Shown: positions 11,577 to 22,175, numbered from the stretch's first letter. The stretch is 64,000 nucleotides of DNA from Achatina immaculata (GCA_009760885.1 CM019710.1:269179-333178), one strand, 5' to 3'. Notes: generated by a model not told the origin, from the sequence alone. A program made the numbers and translations.

Positions 11577-12190
11577 ATACGGAGATCTGTGCTCTATTGT
11601 TATAACACGGAGATCTGTGCTCTATTGTTATAACACGGAGATCTGTGCTCTATGGTTATAACACTGAAGTCTGTATGCTTTTGCTATAAACATAGGGCCA
11701 TGTACACTGCTGTTGTAAAATTGAAGTCTGTATGCTACTGTTATAATACTGGGGCATGTACGATGATGTTGTAAGATTTGAAGTTTGTTTGCTACTTTTA
11801 TAACACTGGGGCATGTATATTACTTTCGTATAATTGAGGTATGTACGCTGCTGTTATAACTTTGAAACAATAACGATACAGTGTAAAAACTGAGGTACGT
11901 AAGCTAATGTTATAACTCTGGGACATTAACGATACTGTGTAAAATGGAGGTCTGTATACAATAACCATAACACTGAGGATAGTGTGCTATTGCCGTCTTA
12001 ACATTTAGATCTGTAGGCTGTTGTTGTCATAATATTGAGTTGCGAAAGTTAATGTCATACATACAATAGCGTACACACCTGTTATAATATTGAAACGTTT
12101 ATGTTAGTATCAGGCGAATGAGGTCTGAACTCTAATGTTATAACACTGAAACGTTTATGTTAATAACATCCCACTGAAGTCTGTAAGTCA
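11577..12190. repeat. Degenerate tandem repeat containing GTTATAACAC
   Basis: Three near-perfect 28-bp copies of GGAGATCTGTGCTCTATTGT plus TATAACAC (11579-11662) are followed by diverged copies of a longer unit in which GTTATAACACTG alternates with GAGGTCTGTA-type sequence. The stretch 11368-11576 before it shows nothing recognisable. Confidence 0.65.
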
Positions 12191-12207
12191 GTGATGTAAC
12201 AGTGAGG

Positions 12208-12290
12208 TATCCATTCGTCCATCCATCCATCCATCCATCCATCCATCCATCCATCCCATCCCATCCCATCCCATCCATCCATCCATCCAT
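12208..12290. repeat. (ATCC)n and (CATCC)n microsatellite
   Basis: About ten ATCC units, then four CCATC units, then ATCC again. It abuts a minus-strand non-LTR fragment and may be its tail. Confidence 0.85.
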
Positions 12291-12745
12291 GCCTTCTTTA
12301 CACATGTCTAGGACATAGGCCATCAACAAGGGCTCTCCATTTATTTCTACCCTATGCTGCGTCTTCTATTCGTCTTCAGGTGTAATCTATCGTTTTGATC
12401 TCTTTTTTCAGTACTCTTTTGCCTGGTGTTTCTAGGTCAGCCTTGTTTTCTCTTCCTTGGGGATTCCAGGTGAGAGCCTGCCTGGTTTTGTTAGTGGTAG
12501 GCTTTCAAAGTGTATGTTCTGTCCATCCACAGCGCCTTTTCTTTATCATTTCTTTCACTGTGGGTTGGATCGTTTTCTGCCATAGCTCTTCGTTTCTGCT
12601 GGTATCTGCCCATCTAATCTGACGGATCTTCCTTAGGCAGATGTTAACAAAGGTCTGCATTCTCTTGGTACTTTTGGCTGATGTTGTCCATGTTTTTGAT
12701 CCATAAAGTAGGACCGACTTGGCATTTATGTTGAACGCTAATATC
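12291..12745 (-). mobile_element. RTE-like retrotransposon 3' fragment
   Basis: The minus strand, allowing for stops, encodes residues typical of the C-terminus of RTE-like elements: an RWADTSRNEELW-type block, KKRRCGWTEHTL and NKWRALVDG. The (GGAT)n at 12208-12290 would be its 3' tail. The 5' part is missing and the frame is broken. Confidence 0.55.
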
Positions 12746-13009
12746 GTAACACTGACATCTACACGCTAATTCAACTATAAAGTCTACCAAATATATTTCA
12801 TTTTCTATGTTTACACTTTACACTTAGAACTGGATGTAAAGGTCTGCTTTATTCGGAATGTTCTGTTTTCCATTAAAACACTGAATTGTGTACAAAGTAC
12901 TCCGGCATCAGCATGTCAAAATCCATGTTTATGAGAACTAGAAACTCGTGTCTGATCCTATTATCCAGAAGGATTAGAAAGGGTCTCGTGGAGGCATAAC
13001 TGGATTCAG

Positions 13010-13172
13010 ATAAACATCATCATCATAATCATCACCACCACCATTATCATCGTCATCATCATTTTCTTTTTCGTCGTCGTCTTCTACTTCTTCGTCTTCT
13101 TCTTCGTCGTTGTCGTCGACGTCTGCTTCTTCTTTGTTGTCGTCGACGTCTGGTTCTTCTTCTTCTTCATGA
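13010..13172. repeat. Trinucleotide-rich tract (CAT, TCG, TCT)
   Basis: CATCATCATAATCATC, then TCGTCGTCGTCTTC and repeated TTCTTCTTC. The minus strand reads as an Asp/Glu-rich frame (12974-13198) because of the triplet period; no flanking splice sites or conserved domain support a gene. Confidence 0.7.
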
Positions 13173-13517
13173 TTCAGAATTTTATTTACGCTAAACACAG
13201 ACCATATTTAAGGGCAAAGTTGGCAGTTCTTCACATGCCACCACAAGCCTCAGCTTCCAGATCAGTGTGCCCCGGGGGTATACCATCCTAGGTTTGATGC
13301 TCTTATGTAACTGTCTGGATGTCACTCGGCTCATGTTCTGGAACTAGGATTCTGCTCCAAGGCTCAGTGGGAGAGGGCTATCCCATGTGCATTGCTGCGA
13401 AGCTCAGAAGCATATCCTGTTTTAAGTGGACTCCACAGTGAATGAAAACAAAATGACCAAATTTCAATAGTTTTGCACACCTCAAAAAATTCCGTCCTGA
13501 GGCCTTGCCCATTCTTT

Positions 13518-13835
13518 GCATAGGTGTTTCTAGTTTTGGATTGCATTCCATCTCTTAGCATAGGTGTTTCTAGTTTTGGATTGCATTCCATCTCTTAGCA
13601 TAGGTGTTTCTAGTTTTGGACTGCATTCCATCTCTAGCATAGGTGTTTCTAGTTTTGGATGGCATTCCATCTCTTAACATAGGTGTTTCTAGTTTTGGAT
13701 TGCATTCCATCTCTTAGCATACGTGTTTCTAGTTTTGAATTGCATTCCATCTCTTAGTATAGGTGTTTCTAGTTTTGGATTGCATTCCATCTCTTAGCAT
13801 AGGTGTTTCTAGTTCTGAGTTACATTCCATCTATT
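13518..13835. repeat. 40-bp minisatellite, about 8 copies
   Basis: The unit is AGGTGTTTCTAGTTTTGGAT followed by TGCATTCCATCTCTTAGCAT, with few substitutions between copies. The neighbouring 13173-13517 and 13836-14398 show no recognised feature. Confidence 0.9.
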
Positions 13836-14399
13836 ATCTATATAGGACATATAAACTCAGAATTTCATAAAATCATCAACCTGATAACCATGTCTGAACA
13901 CTGAGTTGCGTCCCATGCTCGAAGATGGCTGGAGATTCATAGTTTATAATGTATTTAGGCCTAGAAAGAATAGTTACCATTACTTTTTGGCACCAAAACA
14001 ACACTGGAATGGTTGGTAAATCATGCATACTCACTCAAGTCAATGGTCAGAGTGATATTTAGGTAAAAGTATAAATAAAATAAAAAGTGGCACATTCATA
14101 ATCCATCAAATGTTTTAAAATTAGAGCGTGGCTTCCTTCCGGTTTCTTTATATAAAACTTTCACATGAAGTTTATTCTGGCACATCGTGAAAAATACTTC
14201 ATGTGTGAAATAGTTGAAACGCTATCACGAAGTATCTTCTTGTCAATCAACGCGATAGAAGTTTTCACAAGTTTTGATATGGAAGTGTTGTCGCTTCATA
14301 GTTTAAGTTTGAAAATTTTTTGGACAAAATGTACTTGTAAGTGAGAAAACAAAAATGGTGTTGGATAAAGATATTTATGACAGAGATAATGACTGGCTG

Positions 14400-14480
14400 A
14401 TTGATTAACTGATTGATCTTTATTTCCATAGGGTTAAGAATTGAGCACACAGGTCCGACGGAGATTTTGCCCTTTATCAG
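14400..14480 (-). mobile_element. CR1-like element, 3' end fragment
   Basis: Matches the 3' end of the element at 2896-9106: on the minus strand it reads GTGTGCTCAATTCTTAACCC, then AATAAAGATCAATCAG and TCAATC repeats. Only the tail is present. Confidence 0.65.
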
Positions 14481-14489
14481 AAAACATTC

Positions 14490-14690
14490 TTTTTTGTGAA
14501 ACAGAGATGGAAAGAGACAAAGTTTTAGAGACAGATATTGAAATAGATACAGAAGGAAAGAGAGAAAAGAAACAGTAGAGAAAGAAAGAGATAGAAAGGT
14601 AACGAAAGAGATACATAAAAAAGAGAGAAAGGAAACAATAGAGACAGAATGAGATAGGAGGGAAATAGATGTAAATATAGACATACAGCC
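14490..14690. repeat. Purine-rich tract
   Basis: A strongly strand-biased A/G stretch built of GAAAGAGA, GAGACAGA and GATAGAAAG motifs. Long Ser/Phe/Leu-rich frames on the minus strand follow from this composition and are not called genes. Confidence 0.6.
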
Positions 14691-14949
14691 AGAGAATGTT
14701 ATCCATTCTGTAAAGCAGAGTTAGAAGAAGGTAGACGGCTGAAGGCAGTAGGGTAAAGATGGCTGTTACCAGCGAGTATTGGCCGAGCTCTCTTTCTACA
14801 ATCACTGCTGAAGCATGGGATAGGTCTTTGTAGACGCCAACATTCTGTGGAAAAAATCAGTTGAATCAACATCGCTTTAACAAGTTATTATATGACGCCT
14901 TCTCTCAGACAATAGACGATGGCATAAACATACATACATTGATCCTGCA

Positions 14950-15255
14950 AATGGATTCAGTCAATCAGTCATTTGCATGTCACTTTCGGAACTTTGCCTC
15001 CCTAACAGCACTGCTGAAGACCTCTCGGTTGTAAGCAAGATGGCCTACTGCTGATCCATCTATTTGCAGATTATCAACGATGTCTTGCAGCCATCTTCGC
15101 CATAGTCTTCGTCTCTTCTTTTTTCCTATTATGTATCTTTCCAAGACGGTCTTCTTAAATTTTCATGACGTTTAATGTGTTCAAAATATTTAAGTTTTCT
15201 CTCTTTAATCCTCTTTACTAGCCAGCCTTCTTCAATATTAAGTACTTGTAGCAGG
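14950..15255 (-). mobile_element. RTE-like family 3, 3' fragment
   Basis: Same sequence as the 3' end of the full element at 23800-26964: on the minus strand NIEEGWLVKRIKERKLKYF-like residues, GRRKRRR and the terminal block with GGCAAAGTTCCG. The tail is of the GACT/GATT type (CAGTCAATCAGTC on the plus strand). Confidence 0.8.
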
Positions 15256-15404
15256 TTGGCTAATGGATTCACAGTCATTAAATCAGAAAAGGATATAACT
15301 GAATTATTTATAATTTTATAAATTATCTTGTTTGTTTTTTCTTTTGTTATTTATCCTCGGCATGCAATATAATATATAATATTTTCTAACATACTATGTT
15401 ACAG

Positions 15405-15825
15405 GTGCTGCAGCATGTGGTTCTTAACATTTTTTCTGGCCCGAGGACAGCCTTGGGCCCCTCATTAAAAATATAAAAATAAACAGAACCTGACTGACGC
15501 TTAAGAGTTTGGTAGTCCGCCCAGTCATTTCATTCATTCATTTATTCATTCATTCAGCTTTCCCAGCCATTACCGCTCTTTGTTACAGACAAGACGTGTC
15601 TCCCTTCCTCTCTGTTCATAGCCTTCCTCTGCCAGCTGTTCACTCTGAGGGCCCATAGGTCTTCTTCCAGGTTGTCACGCCACCGTTGTCCTGGTCTGTC
15701 TCCGTTTATCACTTCTGTATAACACCTAATTGTCTATTATTCTTTATCATCTTCAACATGGGCCGCCAAAAATCTTTGTCTGGACCCTTTAGGAGTCCAC
15801 TGACTCCAAGTTGAGAACCACTATC
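15405..15825. mobile_element. Degenerate hAT-like element with nested non-LTR fragment
   Basis: The left end GTGGTTCTTAACATTTTTTC and the right end, read inverted, AGTGGTTCTCAACTTGGAGT resemble hAT terminal inverted repeats. GGCCCGAGGACAGCC next to the left end is of the kind seen in hAT termini. Within it, about 15532-15720 on the minus strand is the 3' end of a non-LTR element (RRWRDNLEEDLWALRVNSW) with an (ATTC)n tail. No transposase was seen. Confidence 0.4.
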
Positions 15826-15927
15826 TCTCTCTATCTCTCTCTATTTCTCTTTGTATCTCTCTCTATCTCTCACTCTCTCTCTCTCTGTCTCTTTATCTCT
15901 TTCTCTATATCTCTCTCTCTATATATA

Positions 15928-15971
<44 letters not shown>
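15826..15971. repeat. (TCTCTA)n, (CT)n and (TA)n microsatellites
   Basis: CTCTCTAT repeats from 15826, then a (TA)n run at 15921-15970. The (CT)n part may be the tail of the adjacent minus-strand family 1 fragment, since the copy at 9834 has a (GA)n tail. Confidence 0.8.
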
Positions 15972-15974
<3 letters not shown>

Positions 15975-16133
15975 CTTAAGTTTCCAAGGCACATGGAGCT
16001 TCCACAAGGGCTTTCCACAAACGCCTATCCGGTGGCTTCCTTTCCGCTCTTACCCTCTATTGCTCAACATCCTCTCTGTTGTTCTTCTCCATGTCTCATT
16101 GGTCTACCCTTACTTCTGTTCCCATGTGTCCCC
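15972..16133 (-). mobile_element. RTE-like family 1, 3' fragment
   Basis: The minus-strand copy matches 9672-9834: CCACAAGGGCTTTCCACAAA, TCTATTGCTCAACATCCT and TCTGTTGTTCTTCTCCATGT on the plus strand are the reverse complement of that 3' end. It is followed by a poly(C) run at 16129-16145. Confidence 0.75.
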
Positions 16134-16145
16134 CCCCCCCCCCCC

Positions 16146-16318
16146 GTGTAGTAGCCAGGACAGGGCACGTGCCTGGGAAGCAAAGAATAGGACCACTGAA
16201 CCATACCACGTATGATTGTAAAAGGCGACTAAGGAGTGTTCGGCATAGGGCCAGCAACCTTATCTGGTTAATAAAAAACTCATCAGCCTGCTACAGAAAC
16301 GGAAACAAACATCATCAT
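16146..16318. other. Unassigned repeat-like segment
   Basis: GTAGTAGCCAGGACAGGGCA to AACTCATCAGCCTGCTACAG, between two retrotransposon fragments. It may be part of a non-LTR 5' region or a SINE, but no RNA polymerase III boxes or protein motifs were recognised. Confidence 0.3.
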
Positions 16319-16765
16319 CATCATCATCATCATCGCCTTTCACTCCCTTGAGAGCATAGGCCGCGGATAAAGACTCTCCAGTCATCCCTGTTCTTGGAAT
16401 TATTCTCTGCTTCTTTCCATGTGTATCCCTTGTCTCTGAGCACTGTCATAATTTCTCTTCTCCAGATAAGTCTAGGCCTTCCTCGTGTTCTATTTCCTTG
16501 AGGATTCCATGTCAGTGCCTGTCTTGCTATGTTGGTGTCGGGTTCAGTGTGGCCAATCGTCCTCCACTTTTAAACATGATTTGTAGGTTCATAGGCTCTT
16601 GTCCTGCCCATTCCCAGACCTCCTCGTTCCTGATTTTGTCCTGCCATTTAATGTTTAAAAGCCTCTTCAAGCAGTAGTTCATGAATGTTTATATCCTCTG
16701 TTGTATTGTTTTGGTCATAACCCATGTCTCTGAACCATAAAGTGGGAAGTCTTTACCTTTGTATT
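16312..16765 (-). mobile_element. RTE-like family 5, 3' fragment with (GAT)n tail
   Basis: The minus strand has a basic C-terminal region (EIMTVLRDKGYTWKEAENN and DDWRVFIRGLCS, with stops further upstream), ending in GGCGATGATGATGATG. The same 3' end lies in both arms of the inverted repeat at 16990-17977. Confidence 0.65.
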
Positions 16766-16989
16766 GAAAAGCCGTAGAAGCACTATGCCCAGTGTTAATT
16801 GGGGTCCCTGTGTTTCAATGGCGTGTTATATCTACCTTGTCTTGTCTCCTTCCTCGTGTACCTTTCATTTCTGAGAGGGCAAATAAAGTTCTTGACGAGG
16901 TTCGGTCATGTGCTTCATGTAAGGGGATATTTAAGGTACCCGGCATCTCTTCTATCCACCTTCTCATTGATCAGCCCCTCGTACCATTC

Positions 16990-17319
16990 TTAATATTAAG
17001 TCAGCACATATTTTATAGTATAGTATCGCATCAAGGTTCGCAGTCAAAGCCGAAAGGAAGCCGCAGAACCAATATCCAAACTGTGTACCAGGACACCTTT
17101 TAGCGCTGCGTGTTGGAATGTAATAACACTGTACATACTGAGATACACTTAGAAATACTTGGAGAAGGGAAATTATGACAGTGCTCAGAGACAAGGGATA
17201 CACGTGGAAGGAAGCAGAGAATAATTCCAAGAACAGGGATGGCTGGAGAGCCTTTATCCGCAGCCTATGCTCCCAAGACAATGAAAGGCGATGATGACGA
17301 TAATGTGTGGCATAGTATG
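16990..17319. repeat. Left arm of a 330-bp perfect inverted repeat
   Basis: Compared base by base, this arm is the exact reverse complement of 17648-17977 over the compared stretches, with equal length. The arm includes the 3' end of RTE-like family 5 (GAGACAAGGGATACACGTGG, GGCGATGATGACGATAATG) plus about 160 bp of other sequence. A 105-codon frame on the minus strand here and its twin in the other arm are products of the duplication, not genes. Confidence 0.9.
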
Positions 17320-17647
17320 CACTGCATTTGTATTTTACGTAGTCTCCCCCGTCTTGTAAGAGGCCTCTGAGACAGGTTTATGGTGGCTGTTTGTGGACGT
17401 TGCCGCGGATCAAGGCGCTGAGAGAACATTCTATCATGTCTGATTCGGCCAGTGTTTGATTGACATGATTGACCACCAGTCTGACTGTGTGTACAGTTTT
17501 ATTTAGACAGTCCTGGCACCCACCCCTCCCCCACAATAAACACGTACAGCGTTTCCGTGCTTTGGCACATACAGCAGACTCTCAGTTAACCGGCACCCAT
17601 AGGGATTAGTAGATGCCGGATAAATGAAGTTTCTAGTTGCTATACCC
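17320..17647. other. Spacer of the inverted repeat, possible pogo/Tigger-like end
   Basis: A unique 328-bp sequence between the arms. Near 17577, CAGACTCTCAGTTAACCGGC and GCCGGATAAATGAAG resemble the termini of Tc/mariner-pogo elements. This is weak because no partner end was seen. Confidence 0.35.
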
Positions 17648-17977
17648 CATACTATGCCACACATTATCGTCATCATCGCCTTTCATTGTCTTGGGAGCAT
17701 AGGCTGCGGATAAAGGCTCTCCAGCCATCCCTGTTCTTGGAATTATTCTCTGCTTCCTTCCACGTGTATCCCTTGTCTCTGAGCACTGTCATAATTTCCC
17801 TTCTCCAAGTATTTCTAAGTGTATCTCAGTATGTACAGTGTTATTACATTCCAACACGCAGCGCTAAAAGGTGTCCTGGTACACAGTTTGGATATTGGTT
17901 CTGCGGCTTCCTTTCGGCTTTGACTGCGAACCTTGATGCGATACTATACTATAAAATATGTGCTGACTTAATATTAA
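17648..17977. repeat. Right arm of a 330-bp perfect inverted repeat
   Basis: Reverse complement of 16990-17319. Similarity stops on the left at CATACTATG and on the right at CTTAATATTAA, so the arm boundaries are sharp. Confidence 0.9.
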
Positions 17978-18119
17978 TATTGAAATACAGTAACTGAATG
18001 TAAATTAAGGCAAATAAAAACAAACTTAATGTAACGTAGTTTTATTATTAAAACACGTTTGTGAATGCAGTGTGCAATTTTAGTTAAATGGCAGTTAATA
18101 AATTTTTGAACAAAACAAA

Positions 18120-18166
18120 TTAGTCATGTTTTTGAAGTTCTTAATGAACTTCAACAACATGACTAA
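18120..18166. repeat. Short hairpin
   Basis: TTAGTCATGTTTTTGAAGTTC and its reverse complement (one mismatch) flank a 5-base loop TTAAT. A T-run follows, then a CA-rich stretch at about 18200-18250. No known RNA family was recognised. Confidence 0.6.
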
Positions 18167-18524
18167 TTTTTTTTTTTTGGTTCAAGTACTTTAGGAAACA
18201 CACGCACGCACACGCGCGCAACCACACACGCACACTACACACACACACACGTTTAAGTGTTACAGTAAAGGTAGGGAGTTTACCGGGCGTTCAGTCAACA
18301 TTTGTAACAGCTTAGTAATTTCTGACAGGCTGCTAACGCTGCCGGAAGTTGTAGACGGTTAATTCCCTTGCTGTTTTATGGTGACCTACTCTTGAGTTTG
18401 TTGTGCATTCAGAAGAGTCGAGATTCACAGAATCATGTGCAGTGAGTGACTTCTCCAGGCACGGGAACTGTCAGGAAAGTTTGAGGAGGGTTGGGGGGGC
18501 TGTTTTCGGATGTAAGAAGGTATG

Positions 18525-18925
18525 ATTTGCGAGGCATATTAGCTGATTTTGGCGGCATGATATTATGATCTGTGGGGAATAGTATTTGATTTTGGTTGTT
18601 TGAAAGTATGATTTGTGGGAAATAGTAGTCGATTTTTGCTGCATGAAAGTATGATCTGTTTGGAATAGTATTTGATTTTGGCTGTATGACAGTATGATTT
18701 GTGTTGGATAGTACTGTAGTTGATCTAGGCTTTTTTGAAAGTATGATTTGTGGGTAGTATGATTTAATAGTATTTGATTTTGGCTATATGAAAGTATGAT
18801 TTGTGTGGGATAGTACTGTAGTTGATTTTGACTTTTTGAAAGTATGATTTGTGGGTAATATGATTTGATAGTAGTTGGTTTTGGCTGTATGAAAGTATGA
18901 TTTGTAGATGATAGTAGTCTTGGCT
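18525..18925. repeat. Degenerate minisatellite with GTATGATTTGTG
   Basis: About seven copies of a unit of roughly 55-60 bp with AGTATGATTTGTG, ATAGTA and TTGATTTTGGCTGTATGAA. Copies differ by indels. The stretch 18167-18524 before it is unassigned. Confidence 0.7.
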
Positions 18926-18959
18926 TGACTCATATATATAATGTCGTGGTTTCGTTTTC

Positions 18960-19394
18960 GCCCTGTTGGATCAAGAGATAGACAGACCGCCCTGTTGGAT
19001 CAAGAGATAGACAGACCGCCCTGTTGGATCAAGAGATAGACAGACCGCCCTGTTGGATCAAGAGATAGACAGACCGCCCTGTTGGATCAAGAGATAGACA
19101 GACCGCCCTGTTGGATCAAGAGATAGACAGACCGCCCTGTTGGATCAAGAGATAGACAGACCGCCCTGTTGGATCAAGAGATAGACAGGCCGCCCTGTTG
19201 GATCAAGAGATAGACAGACCGCCCTGTTGGATCAAGAGATAGACAGGCCGCCCTGTTGGATCAAGAGATAGACAGACCGCCCTGTTGGATCAAGAGATAG
19301 ACAGACCGCCCTGTTGGATCAAGAGATAGACAGACCGCCCTGTTGGATCAAGAGATAGACAGACCGCCCTGTTGGATCAAGAGATAGACAGACC
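18960..19394. repeat. 29-bp minisatellite, 15 near-identical copies
   Basis: The unit is CCCTGTTGGATCAAGAGATA followed by GACAGACCG. The only variation seen is A/G in ACAGACC versus ACAGGCC in two units. The homogeneity points to recent expansion or gene conversion. There are no spacers, so it is not a CRISPR array. Confidence 0.95.
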
Positions 19395-19613
19395 AAGTCT
19401 TTAAGATTCTTCTTGTGTGTGTGTGCGGAAACTACTGACTTTTGTCAGTGCTTGCCATCGTGTTTGTTCTTCCTTGTTTTTCTTTCGGTGTTTTTGAAGA
19501 CAGCATCATCATTATCGTCTACAACCATCACGATTCATCATCATCAGGTGCCATCATTATAGTTGTGACTGGAACTCGTCAAGATGTCGTGCTGCCCCGA
19601 GTGTGGCTGTTAA

Positions 19614-20005
19614 TTCTTTGTTTCCTGAATTAATCTCCATGTAACTTTTTTCATTATTTTTTGTGTCATAAGGTAGTTTTTGGTGAGCAGTGAACACAGA
19701 AAGAAGGAAATTAATTGTTATCAATATGTCCATGTTATTTTTTTAAGGATGGAATTTACAAGCACAAAGAGGACAAGAAACTCAAGTTGTCTGAAAAATT
19801 GGCCAGATTTGTTTCACAGGACAGAAAAAAAAGTTAACTCCGCACAGTGAAAAACAAAATTTCAGAGTGCTGGCCCTTTACTGGTTGTTTGATAGAGAGC
19901 TGTTATACATATTCCTTTGAGCATCATCAAGAATGATGTTTTGAATTTTTAAATATTACACTTTAAACAAAGTGGTACTTGTGAATACCGTCAGGATACA
20001 AAGGG
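19614..20005. mobile_element. piggyBac-like MITE, copy 1
   Basis: A 392-bp non-coding element flanked by TTAA (19610-19613) and CTAA (20006-20009). The right end TCAGGATACAAAGGG is the inverse of the left end of copy 2 (CCCTTTGTATCCTGA); the left end here is slightly changed (TTCTTTGTTTCCTGA). The interior aligns along its length with 62489-62864, for example AGAGTGCTGGCCCTTTACTG and ATACATATTCCTTTGAG. TTAA targets and CCC-starting ends fit piggyBac; no transposase is encoded. Confidence 0.82.
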
Positions 20006-20009
20006 CTAA

Positions 20010-20399
20010 AGTAGCCTGTCCGAACCTCGGGTCCTATATTGAATCTACCAAATGAGAGATTGTTGTCGTCCATCAAGATCTGGCACTTTTCGTCTAGCCA
20101 AATGCCTGCCTCAAAGAGACACACTTCATAAGCCGAGCTTTCACACGCTGCTTATAAATTCATTAGCCTGACCCTTTACAGAAACTTTACCTCTAACTTC
20201 TCGTTAGCCTGTTGCGTGTGGAACTCATCGCTTGTCACAATCGGCAGTAACCTTGACCTTTTTAATCTGAGCACTACGTCACTTCCGTCCAAGAACATAC
20301 CAAAGGACAGCTTGTCTGGCAAGTTAGAGTCCGCAGCCCTCCTCACCCGATGATCTGAGCTCCAGTATTCTTCCAGTAAGATTACTTGAACTGTACCAT
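20010..20399 (-). pseudogene. M12B metalloprotease prodomain-like fragment, broken
   Basis: The minus strand has two coding-like blocks. Block one (20399-20191) follows a pyrimidine-rich acceptor (TTCCTATTGTCAG) and encodes VILLEEYWSSD, RRAADSNLPDKLSFGMFLDG and VVLRLKRSRLLPIV, ending at a GTAAAG donor-like site. Block two (20147-20010) encodes CLFEAGIWLDEKCQILMDD and LSFGRFNIGPEVRTGYF. The pattern of hydrophobic Leu-rich strands followed by a Gly-rich F.IG motif resembles reprolysin prodomains. The 43 bases between the blocks contain two in-frame stops and are very short for an intron. A MITE sits directly behind block two. No catalytic exons were found downstream, so this is probably a truncated relative of the metalloprotease gene at 48-62 kb. 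Confidence 0.5.
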
Positions 20400-20589
20400 C
20401 TGACAATAGGAATACGGAAGTATTAGTATCAATAAACGCAATTAGTTTCAAATTCTGTCTTTTAATCGTCTCCACAGTTCCTTCCAGTCTCAATAACATC
20501 AAGAAACAAACGAACTATTACAGATGAAAGACACTTTCTCAGGCTACACACGAATAATAAGTGTACACGTATATAAAACTATACAACTA

Positions 20590-20675
20590 TACACCAAGCC
20601 ACCGCAGTAAAGCTGTGGCAACAAAATGTATAAATTAGGAAAAAAAGTAGGAACAGCTTTATTACTTAACCAGCC
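20590..20675 (+). repeat. Dispersed repeat, copy 1
   Basis: ACACCAAGCCACCGCAGTAA through AAAGTAGGAACAGCTTTATT matches 22816-22905 with scattered substitutions. Function unknown. Confidence 0.65.
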
Positions 20676-21073
20676 CACAGTTGTGACATTTCAGTTTGCA
20701 CCTTAATCATATATAAAAACACACTAGACAAAGAAATAGAGAGAGAAGATAAAATAGGAATCCACATGAATGATGTGTAAAACGTAGGAACGAAAAAACA
20801 AAATAACATAAAATAAAATAAATGGAGCACGTAGATGTGACTTGTGTCCAGAAGTGTGTATGGTGGAGTGTAGAGAGTGTTTAAATGGAGAGTTGTGAGA
20901 TAGGTGGATCATAAAGGGAGTTGAGGGGAGGCGTGGAAAGGAGAGAGAGTGATACAATGGTAATCAAGCCTGGAGAAGATGGAGGTGATTGTAGGTGGGG
21001 TGGAGGGGTTGTAATCTGATGCCATGAGGAGGTTCTGAACTGTATCCTTCCAAGTGAGAAAGGAGTGGAACTT

Positions 21074-21157
21074 ACTGCACAGGAATATGCCTGTGGAAGA
21101 GGGGAATGTTAGGTGGATGAATTGCCAGTTCAGATCTTCTTGTTCCAGTGTCCAGTC
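21074..21157 (-). other. Possible exon, unassigned
   Basis: On the minus strand, TGTATTATAG could be an acceptor and GTGCAGTAAGT a strong donor. The enclosed frame reads GLDTGTRRSELAIHPPNIP. It lies upstream of the prodomain-like fragment on the same strand, but the phase does not match that fragment directly. The rest of 20676-21500 shows nothing recognised. Confidence 0.25.
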
Positions 21158-21509
21158 CCACGTGCTATAATACAGATTAACAAGCGGACAGACTTCAGGT
21201 AAAAAAAGGCAAACAACGGTCACAAAAGCACACAGAGAGACACATACATGTAATACATATTACATTTCAAAGAGCATTATGTTACAAGGGAATTAAGTAC
21301 GATGTGTTTTTATGGCCAATTGTCACCTGGTGTAACTTTGCAAATGTTGGAAATTCATATTTATATACCTTGGCTATCTAGATGTTCGGTCACGGGATTG
21401 AAAACTCCCGTGCAAGTGTGAATAATGTGGGTCAAGACCGTTTGATGAGTCATTGTATGCCTGGAGTTTAGCAAGAGTGGATGTGGAGTTTTTGTCCTGA
21501 CGTTCATTC

Positions 21510-22175
21510 AGTTATTTCCATGTCCCTTGCGGAACTTTGCCTCCCTAACAGCTCTCCCGTAGGCCTTTCTGTTGCATGCAAGATGCCCTGCTGCTGATGC
21601 ATCCATTTTAGATTATCAACAATGCCTTGCAGCCATCTTCGCCTTGGTCTTCCTCTCTTTCTTTTTCCAATTATGTATCCTTCTTAGACGGTCTTCTCTA
21701 AATTCTCATGACGTTTAATATGTTAAAAATATTTTAGTTTTCTTTGTTTAATCCTCTCTACCAGCCAACCTTCTTCAATATTAAGTTCTCGTAGTATGGA
21801 TATATTTCTACTTTTTTGTGTCCATGATACTTGAAAAACTCTCCTGTAGCATTTACATTCAAAAGCATGTATGTGTTTCTCAGCTGTTTTGTTAAGTGTC
21901 CAGATCTGTTATGCATATGTTGCGATGGGAAAGATGCATGCCCTTAAAAATCTTATTTTACATCATTCTGTCAGTTCCTCTCCAGAATTTCTTAAGTTGT
22001 TTCATTATTTGAAGAACGATTAATCTAGTAATGATCCAAGATATTAAAAACTCTCCACGTCTTACAATTTTTCCTCAATTTTTCATCTGCTTATTTATTT
22101 TCTCGGTTGTCATCAGTTTGGTTTTCTTCCATTAAGATAGAGGCTTTGGTATTCTCTATTCTTAGAGACTGATAT
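21510..22175 (-). mobile_element. RTE-like family 3, 3' fragment
   Basis: Long 5'-truncated copy. The minus strand follows the reference at 23800-26964 from the QKIKVMT region through ATYA, NAFECKCYR and LVERIK to GKRKRGRPR and the terminal GGCAAAGTTCCGCAAGGGAC, with many stops and indels. Confidence 0.75.

Noticed and set aside
12974..13198. Acidic protein on the minus strand
   Set aside because: It is produced by CAT/TCG/TCT triplet runs; no domain or splice context.
16964..17997. Two identical ORFs of about 100 codons in opposite orientation
   Set aside because: They are the same stretch of the inverted repeat read in both arms, antisense to an RTE-like 3' end.
18960..19394. CRISPR-like regular repeat array
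   Set aside because: Units are contiguous with no unique spacers, and the setting is an animal genome; it is a minisatellite.
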